NCBI RefSeq assembly: GCF_016807185.1
Contig: NZ_JAEVYN010000001.1
Location: 1,734,781 to 1,798,780, forward strand
Source: Leptolyngbya sp. Cla-17
Lineage (GTDB): Bacteria > Cyanobacteriota > Cyanobacteriia > Leptolyngbyales > Leptolyngbyaceae
Reading direction: 5' to 3'
Length of the DNA: 64,000 bases
The first letter of the stretch is position 1, and each line of letters begins with the position of its first letter. Below the pieces are notes generated by a model. It was not told the DNA's origin and did not search any database. It saw only the letters and a list, made by a program, of their open reading frames with translations. Shown piece after piece: positions 51,568 to 60,779 of the stretch. The translations under genes were made by a program, and so were the position numbers.

Positions 51568-54324
51568 ATGGAAATTCTTTCGGTTACGCTAAACAATTTC
51601 AAATCCCATAGCGATCGCCACTTCACCTTTCAACCGGGCACCAATGCGATTTGTGGCGAAAATGGCGCAGGCAAAACTAGTATTTTGGAAGCGATCGCCT
51701 GGGTTCTGTTCGACTATTCTGGCGATTACAACAAAGATGACCTGATTCGCAACGGCACGGCGAGCGCCCAAGTGCGAGTCACCTTTGTTTCTACCCGCGA
51801 TGGACGCACTTATGAAGTTCAACGCTGCACAACTAAAAGCTACACTCTTTACGATCCTCAACTAAATGAGCGCCTACCCTACAGTCGAATTAAAGAGGAA
51901 GTGCTGCCCTGGCTGCGGCAGCATTTAGGCGTTGCAGCCGGCACGGATTTGAGCCAGCTTTTTTCCAGCACGATTGGCGTTCCTCAGGGCACCTTTACCG
52001 CAGATTTTTTGCTGACCCGAGAGAAACGTAAGCCGATTTTCGACAAAATTCTCAAGGTTGAGGAATATCAGCAGACTTATAAACATCTCAATGATCTGGA
52101 AAAATATGCCAAAAACCAGGTAGAAATTTTGGAGCGAGAAATCGCTCATTATGACGAGGAGTTGCAGCAGTTAGAGGAGTTGCAACAAAGACGGTTAGAG
52201 CAACAGACCGCGATCTCCCAAGCGCAAGCCGAGTTATTGCAGGCAGAAGGGCGACTGACTGATTTGAAGCAAGAGCAGGAAGCGTTGGCAGCTTTGGCAA
52301 CGCGATCGCATCAGTTGGAAACTCAGCTAGAGCAATTGGCAATCCAGCTACAGACCCAATCTTTGCAGCTTCAGCGATCGCACAATGACCTTGCTCAGGC
52401 AGAATCCGCCGTGGCGATCTGCACCGCGCAGCGAGAAGCGTACCAGGCTTTTTTGTCGGCGGAGTCAGCCCTACGCGATCTGGAGCAACAGCGCCAAGCC
52501 GAACAAGTCCTTCAAAAGGAGCGGCGACAACAAGAAGCTCAACGCAGCGATCGCCAAACTGCCCTTGCTAAAGTGACCGTACAGCTTGCCCGCCTATCGA
52601 ATGCCCATCAGGAGATTCAACATCTAGAACCTCTGGCTCACCACCAAATTGAGCTAGAAAAAACACAACACCTGCTCAATCAGCAATTGCAAGTTTGCCT
52701 CAGTCATCGGCAAACCCTCCAGCAACAAGAGAAACGGCTGTTACAAACTCAAACTCGCCAAACCCAACTTGCCAAAGACATTACCCGCCTTCGAGAGTTG
52801 CAGCTATCTGTTGATGAAATTCCGATGTTGGAGCAACAGCAACAGCGCCTACAGCAACATCTGAGCCGAATTAGCGCCGCCAGCCAGTTTGAAGCCGATT
52901 TGCAGCAATTATTCACCCAGTCCCAGGAGGCTGGCGATCGCTTTATCACCCAGGTTCAACATGCTACCGTCGTGCTCAAAGACCTCCAGCAAACGGTTCC
53001 ACTCTGGGCATCCTCTCTGGAAGAAATCTTAACCACGCTGCAAAGCGGCACTGTTTGCCAGCAGCAGTTTATAGCTGCCTTGAAAACTATCCTGAACGAT
53101 CTGGCAGAACAAACTGCCGTCACGAAACTAGAACAGCAGTTGCAAACGATTCAAGCGTCCTTGCAATCGGCACGTCAGCACCAGGCGCAAGTTGCTAATC
53201 TGGAGCGGCTTTTAGCGGATCAAGCGGAACTCGGTCAGGAGCAAACGGATTTGCAAGCCAGTCTGGTTGAGCTACAAACGCACCTGGCCGCAGAACCTGA
53301 ATTGCGCCAGCAGCAGGCAACCCTGGCCGCCGACTTAGAGACGCTTAATAATCCCAAGGGGCGGATTCAACTGCGGCAAGAAGAATTGCACCAGGCGGCA
53401 ACCGTGCAGGCCGAAGCAACCACTCTTCGATCTGCCCTCAGCACTTTAGAAGCCGCGATCGCCCACATTAATACTCAACTCGCTGCCTTTGCCACCCTTT
53501 CAGACCAGGTTCAGACTCAACAATCCCTCAAGGATACTTATCGCGCTGCCTACGAGAGCTATATGGCGCAGCGAGAACTCGCAAACACGCGCAAACAGAG
53601 ACAGCAGCAAGTTGAGGAGATCGCCGCTGCCCTGCAACAATTAGAGCAGACCACACTCAGCGCCACCGAAGAGCGCGATCGCCTCCAGCAAACGTTTGAC
53701 CCTACCCACTTTCAAACCGTGCAAGCGGCCTATCAATCCGCAAATGATCAAAAAGTTGCCCTCGGTGCCCTACTGCCCGTTGAGCTAAAACTGTTGGCAG
53801 AACTGGAGCAGCAATTGAGCAAACTGGAAGCCGTAAGCCAAAAACGGGCGATCGCCCAAACCGCTTTAGACCAGAAAAAGAAAACTGAGCGCTTTATCAA
53901 ATTCGCCCGGAAAGCTTACAAAGAAGCCGGACCCCGCATCACCGAACGCTACATCCACAGCATTTCTCGTGAAGCCGACAAACTGCTGCGAGAACTGCTC
54001 AACCGCCCCAATGTTAGCCTGCAATGGACACGGGATTATGAAATTGTGATCCAGGAAGGTGCGCATCCCCGCCGCTTTGTAAACCTGTCCGGTGGGGAAC
54101 AAATGTGCGCTGCCCTCGCGGTTCGGCTAGCGCTGCTCAAAATTCTGGCAGACATTGATATCGCCTTTTTCGATGAACCCACCACCAACATGGATCGAAT
54201 GCGCCGGGATCAACTCGCAGAAGCGATCGCCAACATCAAAACCTTCCGCCAACTATTTGTCATTAGCCACGACGACACCTTTGAAAAAGTCACCGAAAAT
54301 ATCATTTTGGTGGAGCGGGAATAA
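51568..54324 (+). CDS. Rad50/SbcC-like SMC ATPase without zinc hook
   Basis: A 918-residue SMC-type ATPase of the SbcC/Rad50 family. Walker A (GENGAGKTS, residues 30-38), a long coiled coil (about 170-790), signature LSGGEQMCAALAVRLAL (840), Walker B DIAFFDEPTTNMD (865) and the D-loop/H-loop VISHDD are present. No CxxC zinc-hook motif occurs in the coiled coil. No sbcD/mre11 is nearby, although the nuclease may be elsewhere. It takes part in DNA double-strand-break processing. Confidence 0.9.
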   Translation: MEILSVTLNNFKSHSDRHFTFQPGTNAICGENGAGKTSILEAIAWVLFDYSGDYNKDDLIRNGTASAQVRVTFVSTRDGRTYEVQRCTTKSYTLYDPQLNERLPYSRIKEEVLPWLRQHLGVAAGTDLSQLFSSTIGVPQGTFTADFLLTREKRKPIFDKILKVEEYQQTYKHLNDLEKYAKNQVEILEREIAHYDEELQQLEELQQRRLEQQTAISQAQAELLQAEGRLTDLKQEQEALAALATRSHQLETQLEQLAIQLQTQSLQLQRSHNDLAQAESAVAICTAQREAYQAFLSAESALRDLEQQRQAEQVLQKERRQQEAQRSDRQTALAKVTVQLARLSNAHQEIQHLEPLAHHQIELEKTQHLLNQQLQVCLSHRQTLQQQEKRLLQTQTRQTQLAKDITRLRELQLSVDEIPMLEQQQQRLQQHLSRISAASQFEADLQQLFTQSQEAGDRFITQVQHATVVLKDLQQTVPLWASSLEEILTTLQSGTVCQQQFIAALKTILNDLAEQTAVTKLEQQLQTIQASLQSARQHQAQVANLERLLADQAELGQEQTDLQASLVELQTHLAAEPELRQQQATLAADLETLNNPKGRIQLRQEELHQAATVQAEATTLRSALSTLEAAIAHINTQLAAFATLSDQVQTQQSLKDTYRAAYESYMAQRELANTRKQRQQQVEEIAAALQQLEQTTLSATEERDRLQQTFDPTHFQTVQAAYQSANDQKVALGALLPVELKLLAELEQQLSKLEAVSQKRAIAQTALDQKKKTERFIKFARKAYKEAGPRITERYIHSISREADKLLRELLNRPNVSLQWTRDYEIVIQEGAHPRRFVNLSGGEQMCAALAVRLALLKILADIDIAFFDEPTTNMDRMRRDQLAEAIANIKTFRQLFVISHDDTFEKVTENIILVERE

Positions 54325-54329
54325 GTTTT

Positions 54330-57300
54330 CTACCACGGGCTGCCGACCATGGTGAATGGTGCCCAGTAATAGGGATGACTGAGGACGCGATCACGGGTGG
54401 TCAATGTGTCTTCTGGCAATAAAATCGGCGTTTCTTTTGCGCCGCGAATTTGATTCTCTTCGATAGATATTTGCCCTTTAATCATGGCAATTTGAGCTTG
54501 CCGGAGTGCTTCGGCTTTAATCGGTGCCGATTGCAACTCGCGATAAAACCGGGCAATCAGCGCGGTGGTTGCCACATCATTGACTGCCCATAGAGTTGCA
54601 ACGGCAGTTTTCACGCCAGATTGCACCGCAATGCCGCCAAAACCGAGTTCGGCATCGCGATCGCCCAGCGCCGTTGCACAGGCACTCAGCACCAACAATT
54701 CCACAGGTGGATTATTCCAGCCCAGTTGACGCACCTGATCCAGCCGCAACCGCTCGTTCCAGAGCTGAATGTAGGAGTTGCCAATGCTGCCAGATTGAAA
54801 ATTTGCGTGGGTGGCTAAATGAATAATTCCATAGGGTTGCTGCTGTCGAGCCAGTTTAAGGGTTTCGATAGTGGCAGTTTCATTTAAAAAGGAGCGTCCC
54901 GACCAAAGCTGATTGACTAAGGTCGAAACTTCTACTGGCACCGCTGGCAGCGGAAGTTGTCCATCCGTACTTTCGGAAATTCCCAGACCCAAAAGCTTAA
55001 AGTCTTGAATCTTCTGAAAGCGCGTATCCGTCAGGCTAAGGCTTGGCATTAAGCCAATGCTGTAGTTTTCTACCAAAAAATTTTGTCCATCGTGCAGTGC
55101 AGCAACCGGGAGCGATCGCAATCCGGCATCCATTAGAAACACCAAATTGGTAATTTTACGAAACTGGAGTTGCTCGATCATGGGAGCGACTAACCAGCCA
55201 TAAAGCTGCTGCCCCATTTCTAAATAGCGCTTAGATCGAGTTTTGCGGGGATCAGATACTTCCAGCCGAAACGCCTGTGCTAAAACCAGTACCTTGTCAC
55301 GGGTTGCCACTGGAATCCGTCGCCGTATCACATCGCCTTTTGCAGTCACCACCAAAATTTCAAGCTGATCGGTATCGCGATCGCGGTCGACCGCACTGCC
55401 CCCAATACCGCTTAAACCTGCCACATCTGACGCCTTCAAAGATTCCGGCACAAAGCTAATGTAGATAAAAGCAGGTTTTGCTCCCGTTTCGCGCTCAATC
55501 GTTTGGGCAATTTCCTTTTGCTGATCAATGGATTTCGTTGCCGTTTCAGGCAGACCCAAGTAAACCGAAAATGCATCTGTAAAACGCTGTTCAGGTGTGT
55601 TGCCCTCCAGCGCAAACTCAGGCACAGAAGGATTATCGAATTTGGGATCGAGTACTTGGCATGTCGTCAATACGCAGATATTGGGAACATCGATTGGGCG
55701 AACGCGATCGATTGGGCGAACGCGAACGTTTGAACGAACATCCAGCGCGATCGCCCGTGGCGCAGAGACCGAAATCACATCATCAACCGTCACCGAAAAT
55801 GCATTGCTAAGCACCCCAACAAATCCGGCTGGCGGAGTATACTGCAACGTCGCATTCGGTAAAATAATTGCCCCTGGCACTGCGTTGACCCCATTAATTT
55901 GGAGGATAGCCCCTGGAGCAATCTCTGCCACCCGAATAGACAGGCTATCAGCATTCAGGTCGGCAGGAACCAAACCCAGAGATGCAACTGAAAAATTCGA
56001 CGGTTGATCAACCGTTGTGGCAGGTAGAGGTGCGATCGGATTCAGCGTCGGCGTATCGTTGTTGAAGGTAATCTGAATTTTGCCGCTAGATGTTGTAAAA
56101 GGAGCCGGAGAAAAGCCAAAGGTTTGACCAGAAATCAGCGCATCTGCGGCACTTGGATCAATAGCATTGAGAGCAAATGCCGTGCCGTTGCCGCTAGTGG
56201 CAGTAACAGCACCATTCTGTACTGTGAAGGGTTGGTTAGTGGGCCCGCCATCGTGGGTAATACGAATCGCGCCGCTGGTTTCTCCCCCTGCCCCGCTGGT
56301 CACAATCGTATTGCCTGGTGAAGTGGCAACTTGCCCCGTTCCTCTCACCTGCCCCGTCGCAGAGATGATGACATCGCCTCCTCGTGATCCTACAGACGCA
56401 GCACCACGAGTATCGATACTTTGAAAGCTAATGTCACCCCCGGTACTGCCGGTGATCAAGGCAACGGTGTTACCCGAAACTGAACCATCCGATCCGGCAG
56501 CTACTGAAGATTGAATTGCGCGAACTGAAATAGATCCTGTAGTGCTACTAGCACTGATAGCCCCCCCTATTTGAGGCGCACTGATGCTATAGCCATTGCC
56601 AATTAGGTCACCTGCTGCAATGCTGCCCGTTGCCTGTAATGTAATATTTCCTCCCCGCCCTAGAGGGAATACAGCAGAAGTAGTATCAATGTTGCCTAAG
56701 GAAAGGCTTCTCCCAATAAACGTAATATCTCTGGCTGGGGCATCAATCGTGTCGTTGGGGTCTAGCATTCTAATGGCTCCCCCCGCCTGAAAAGTAATGC
56801 TTCCTGCACCCGCAGCAAAAGCTAGCGTGTTATCAACCAAATCATTAAGCGTTATGTCATTTGTGGCTTGCAAAATCACATTTGCGCCGCCCAGCAACCC
56901 TTCTAATGTAAGTTCTGAAATAGTGAAGGAATCAGTACCACCATCGTCCGCCAAAATTTGGTTGTCTGCTAGTTGGGCATCATCAGGTGCGCCACTACCG
57001 TTAACGATGGTGATATTTAGGGGATCGAGCAGTAGTGTGCCCATGTTGCCGTTTGCAGCAGAAGTATCTACTGAACCTCGATACTGCAATTTCTCCTTGC
57101 CCGATACTTCCACAAGGCCACCATTGCCGCTTGTCGCGCCACCACGAGCCGTAATCTTGCCACCAAACTGAGTGGATTGATCTGCCCAGACAATCACTCT
57201 GCCCCCATTACCCCGTTCTCCAGCATCGGCTTTGAGAGTGGAGTCAGCACTGATGTAGCTTTGGCTGGCAGTGGGTAAGGTGTTGCCGCCTTGATAGTCA

Positions 57301-59090
57301 CCGCCAATACGAACGGTGCCGCCACTATTCAGTCCTGACGCATCAAGGTTGGCATTAACCAAGCCAACTTTGCTACCCACAACGGTAATAGAAGGACTGA
57401 GGGATTGGGAGCTAGGAGCTTGAGTATTCGTAACAGACACTTGACCACTGACAATCGCGGTTCCGATGGTGGTGGGAAGGGTGACACCAGAATTGGTCAA
57501 TTGGACTGAACCATCCGGTTTAACGGTGAGTCCGGTGGCGTTGCTGAGGTTGCCGCCGGTGAGGAGTTGGGGCAGTGTGGGCGCAGGGGAGCTAAGGGGA
57601 GCGGAGGCCGCAAGCGGCTGAAATTCTAGATTGAGTAAACTCCCTGGCTGACTGAGGCGTACCAGATTTTCTCCGGGTACGGCGGCGATCGTGATAGTGC
57701 CATCTGGTGCAGAGAGGGTGCCCGTATTAACAACTGTGCCGCCTAGAAGTGTAATGCTTTGCCCCTGCCCCACTGCCAGATTTCCGGCGTTAATAATTGA
57801 CCCAGGCGCGATCGCAGAAAACGCAAAGCTATTGGGATTGCCAATTAAGTTCGCGTAATCATTTACACCACTTGCTTGAAACACAACTCCATTGCCAAAA
57901 CCGATCGCGTTGGCCGTGGTTGCAGTAAACGCAGCAGGCACATTGAGACTGGCATTCGTACCAAAAATAATGCCAGCCGGGTTGAGCAAAAATAGATTGG
58001 GTGTGCCACCGCTGACTTGAATCAGCCCGTTAATCACTGAAGGGTTATTGCCAACCACACGCCCCAAGATATTTCGCAGTTGAGGATTGGCAAGAAAGTT
58101 GGCAATCTGTCCTTGATTGAGTCCAAATTGCTCGAAGCTGTGAAACAAGTTGGCGCGATCGCCCGACAAAGTGCCGCCACCAATATCAAAACGGTTGCCA
58201 GCAGGGATAACAATCGTATTCGTGCCATCGGCAGCAGGAGCAATTTGCGCCTGAGCAACGGTGTCAATGCCTGCTATGGCTGGAAACACTGCTAGTAGTT
58301 GAGCCAGTTGAATCCAAGATTTTGAGAGGGAAGATTTGCGCCGTAGGGTAAAGCGTCCGGCAGACAGTTCCACCTCAAGTTCATGAGTTTGGGTCATCCT
58401 GCGCCGCCGCAATGCTTGTTGGATAACAACTCTACTGCGTAGAATTTGCTCTAGATTGAGTTGTTGAGAAGCGTTGCCAGTGTGGATACGATAGTAATAG
58501 AGCGGCTCTCGAACATGGCGAATTTGGGTGACTTCAGACAAGCGTAGGCAGAGGTCATAATCTTCCACAAAATCAAGGGAGCTATCAATGCCGCCGACTT
58601 GTTCATAAAGCGATCGCCGCAGCAAGCGAAAGTGAAAGGTCATAAACTCGACCAGCAGCCGATCTTTCGAGTAGGGTACACGACAGCGATGCCCCAGTTG
58701 CAGTAGTTGACCCTGCTCATTTACATCCATATAGTCGGTATAAACCATGCCAACATTGGAATCTGCGGCTAGAACAGCGATCGTTTTCTCCAGAGCACTG
58801 GGGGCCAACCAATCATCACTATCGACCCAGCCGAGATAGGTTCCCGTGGTATGCGCAACAGCAGCTTTTAGCGCTGCCACGCGTCCTCGATTTTCAGTTT
58901 TAACAACGCGCACTCGGCGATCTCGCTCAGCGTAAGCCTGCGCAAGTTCAAAAGAGCCATCTGTGGAGCCATCATCCCAAATTAATAGCTCAAAATCTCT
59001 GTAAGTCTGCTGCAAAACGCTAGCGATCGCGCTGTCTAAAAATGCTTCCCGGTTGTAGGTAGTAATAACAAGCGAAACATGAGGGTGCAT
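54330..59090 (-). CDS. giant fusion: GT2 glycosyltransferase + TPS/filamentous-haemagglutinin + CHAT protease
   Basis: A 1586-residue protein from ATG 59090 (AGG seven bases upstream). Residues 1 to ~230 are a complete GT2 domain (VSLVITTYNREAFLDSAIAS, LIWDDGSTDGS, YLGWVDSDDWLAP, VEDYDLCLRLSE). Around residues 250-279 a signal-peptide-like stretch (WIQLAQLLAVFPAIAG...AQAQ) leads into a TPS secretion/haemagglutination domain (NLFHSFEQFGLNQGQIANFL; FLLNPAGIIFGTNAS), then repeats of beta-helix type. The last ~300 residues are a CHAT caspase-like peptidase with His near 1428 (IHLATHANF) and Cys near 1468 (VLSACATALG). No frameshift separates the parts. Confidence 0.85.
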   Translation of the reverse strand: MHPHVSLVITTYNREAFLDSAIASVLQQTYRDFELLIWDDGSTDGSFELAQAYAERDRRVRVVKTENRGRVAALKAAVAHTTGTYLGWVDSDDWLAPSALEKTIAVLAADSNVGMVYTDYMDVNEQGQLLQLGHRCRVPYSKDRLLVEFMTFHFRLLRRSLYEQVGGIDSSLDFVEDYDLCLRLSEVTQIRHVREPLYYYRIHTGNASQQLNLEQILRSRVVIQQALRRRRMTQTHELEVELSAGRFTLRRKSSLSKSWIQLAQLLAVFPAIAGIDTVAQAQIAPAADGTNTIVIPAGNRFDIGGGTLSGDRANLFHSFEQFGLNQGQIANFLANPQLRNILGRVVGNNPSVINGLIQVSGGTPNLFLLNPAGIIFGTNASLNVPAAFTATTANAIGFGNGVVFQASGVNDYANLIGNPNSFAFSAIAPGSIINAGNLAVGQGQSITLLGGTVVNTGTLSAPDGTITIAAVPGENLVRLSQPGSLLNLEFQPLAASAPLSSPAPTLPQLLTGGNLSNATGLTVKPDGSVQLTNSGVTLPTTIGTAIVSGQVSVTNTQAPSSQSLSPSITVVGSKVGLVNANLDASGLNSGGTVRIGGDYQGGNTLPTASQSYISADSTLKADAGERGNGGRVIVWADQSTQFGGKITARGGATSGNGGLVEVSGKEKLQYRGSVDTSAANGNMGTLLLDPLNITIVNGSGAPDDAQLADNQILADDGGTDSFTISELTLEGLLGGANVILQATNDITLNDLVDNTLAFAAGAGSITFQAGGAIRMLDPNDTIDAPARDITFIGRSLSLGNIDTTSAVFPLGRGGNITLQATGSIAAGDLIGNGYSISAPQIGGAISASSTTGSISVRAIQSSVAAGSDGSVSGNTVALITGSTGGDISFQSIDTRGAASVGSRGGDVIISATGQVRGTGQVATSPGNTIVTSGAGGETSGAIRITHDGGPTNQPFTVQNGAVTATSGNGTAFALNAIDPSAADALISGQTFGFSPAPFTTSSGKIQITFNNDTPTLNPIAPLPATTVDQPSNFSVASLGLVPADLNADSLSIRVAEIAPGAILQINGVNAVPGAIILPNATLQYTPPAGFVGVLSNAFSVTVDDVISVSAPRAIALDVRSNVRVRPIDRVRPIDVPNICVLTTCQVLDPKFDNPSVPEFALEGNTPEQRFTDAFSVYLGLPETATKSIDQQKEIAQTIERETGAKPAFIYISFVPESLKASDVAGLSGIGGSAVDRDRDTDQLEILVVTAKGDVIRRRIPVATRDKVLVLAQAFRLEVSDPRKTRSKRYLEMGQQLYGWLVAPMIEQLQFRKITNLVFLMDAGLRSLPVAALHDGQNFLVENYSIGLMPSLSLTDTRFQKIQDFKLLGLGISESTDGQLPLPAVPVEVSTLVNQLWSGRSFLNETATIETLKLARQQQPYGIIHLATHANFQSGSIGNSYIQLWNERLRLDQVRQLGWNNPPVELLVLSACATALGDRDAELGFGGIAVQSGVKTAVATLWAVNDVATTALIARFYRELQSAPIKAEALRQAQIAMIKGQISIEENQIRGAKETPILLPEDTLTTRDRVLSHPYYWAPFTMVGSPW

Positions 59091-59173
59091 ACCGTTGCCT
59101 AACTGCTGTGAACGTTGTGACACCCTTGAAAACTGGATGGTCGTTTAGCCGGAAATCTTAATACCTATACATC

Positions 59174-59914
59174 TTATTGTTTCACGCCAATCGTGGTGCA
59201 GGTTCGGCTTAGGGGTTCTTGAGCAAAGGCTTCCAATCGCACCGATTTTAGCAGCGTGTTCCAACTACTGAGCAAAGCTGAATCCTTGGGTTGGATACAG
59301 CGTTCTTGTGCCAGAGTGGAGATTGCATCTTGCCAAATGCCAGAAGATGCGTAGATCGAAGCGCGATCGCGGACATCAAATGCCTTTTCCAACGCCATGC
59401 TCAGCGCCCCAGTGACTTTCACTCGCTGCACAATTCCTTCCACAAACGGATTCATGGACGGCTGGTCAGCGTCACAAATTAACGCAAACTGCCAGCGATA
59501 ATCTTTTCCAGCCTCCATATCCTTTGTCACCGACTTAGGTACTGAGTGACTCATGACCTCTGATCCACCTTTCAACGGAATCACAGCGCTGTAGATATCT
59601 TTATCGCTGTCGTCTGTAATTCGTAGCTCCCCCATCTCAGCTTTCGTTTTAGGAATATACCAAAACAGCGTTGGGGTTGGAGAAGTGGTAGTGCTAAAAC
59701 TATCCGTTGGAGATAAAGCTGTCAGTGATTTTTTGCTAGAAACACAACTGCCTGGACTACGGGTTCCTGCCCCTTCTCGTCGCCCAGGAATGCCACGCTT
59801 AGGAGGCGTGTACTGTTGGGCTAGGGCAACAAGGGGCGAAATCGCGATCGCCAGCCCCATCACCAATGCCATCGACGCTGTAATGGATTTTCTATCGACA
59901 ATAGGGCGAACCAT
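59174..59914 (-). CDS. DUF928 exported protein
   Basis: A 246-residue exported protein with signal peptide (ASMALVMGLAIAISPLVALA) and the DUF928 pattern: PKRGIPGRREGAGTR, then PTPTLFWYIPKT and DYRWQFALICD. DUF928 proteins commonly sit next to CHAT and CHASE2 genes in cyanobacteria, as here. Function unknown; a partner or substrate of the CHAT protease is possible. ATG 59914 has AGGA upstream; an ATG seven codons earlier exists. Confidence 0.87.
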   Translation of the reverse strand: MVRPIVDRKSITASMALVMGLAIAISPLVALAQQYTPPKRGIPGRREGAGTRSPGSCVSSKKSLTALSPTDSFSTTTSPTPTLFWYIPKTKAEMGELRITDDSDKDIYSAVIPLKGGSEVMSHSVPKSVTKDMEAGKDYRWQFALICDADQPSMNPFVEGIVQRVKVTGALSMALEKAFDVRDRASIYASSGIWQDAISTLAQERCIQPKDSALLSSWNTLLKSVRLEAFAQEPLSRTCTTIGVKQ

Positions 59915-60093
59915 AGAGAATAGTCCTAAAAACACTCAGATAGGGATGAAAAGCTAGCTAGCTAAACACAGTTCAGTAATAAATTCAGCGATTCCTAATA
60001 AGATTCCTGACAGTCGGGACTATATAGAAGCACCCGAAGCACAGTATTACTGATTGAAATGACTATCCCTGCTCTATTATGTTCCACCCGTTC

Positions 60094-60582
60094 CTACAAT
60101 CGACAGCGACCCTCTTGATTGCACTCACGTTGCTGCTGACGCTCAGCTAAAACCGTTGCCATAGAGCGACCAGTCAGGAAAAGTCGGCGATCTGCCCAAA
60201 AATCATACAAAGCGTCTGCCAACCAGCCAATGATAGGGAGTTTAGTGATGGCGTAAATCCGGCCCATCCCCAACACCTCATACACGCGACGAAACACCTC
60301 TACCTTCTGAACGACAGTGCCATCCGGCAAAACCGCATGAATGCGCCCCATTGCAGTTTCAAAATCCACGCCACCATTTGCTTCTGCGGTGTAATCATCG
60401 GCAGCAATATCCACAAATGCCACCAGTTCTCGACCCGCATCGCGTTTTTGCAAAAAATTCACTTCACGCATACACAATGGACATTCACCATCGTAAAGTA
60501 ACTTGATTTTCCAGCTTGATGAGGCATCCGCAGCAGTTTGAGTGACTTTAGTTGTGTCATAAGAGGTCTTTGATGAAGCCAT
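60094..60582 (-). CDS. DCC-family (DUF393) thiol-disulfide-like protein
   Basis: A 162-residue protein with the DUF393 hallmark LLYDGECPLCMREVNFL (CxxC), then FVDIAADDY and a GRIHAVLPDGTVVQKVEVFR segment. Resembles a thioredoxin-like fold; function unknown. The tail ends in CNQEGRC, another two cysteines. Confidence 0.88.
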   Translation of the reverse strand: MASSKTSYDTTKVTQTAADASSSWKIKLLYDGECPLCMREVNFLQKRDAGRELVAFVDIAADDYTAEANGGVDFETAMGRIHAVLPDGTVVQKVEVFRRVYEVLGMGRIYAITKLPIIGWLADALYDFWADRRLFLTGRSMATVLAERQQQRECNQEGRCRL

Positions 60583-60779
60583 AGCGCGTTTCCAACCTAG
60601 TCCAAATGAGAAACAAAAAATTAACCATATTTCAATAGTTTAAGAAATATAAATGGCCTGCAACATTGTTTTGATAGCTTAATTCTAAAGAAAGCCTGTA
60701 ATCCTCTTTTTGTTACGCTGAAATAGTAGTTCAGCCTGACTACAGCCACAAAATTCAACTCAGCCCCCCTCCCCCCTCT

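Noticed and set aside
55597..57171. Several long plus-strand open frames opposite the CHAT/TPS gene
   Set aside because: They mirror the repetitive GC-rich coding of the minus-strand gene, whose TPS and CHAT motifs are certain.
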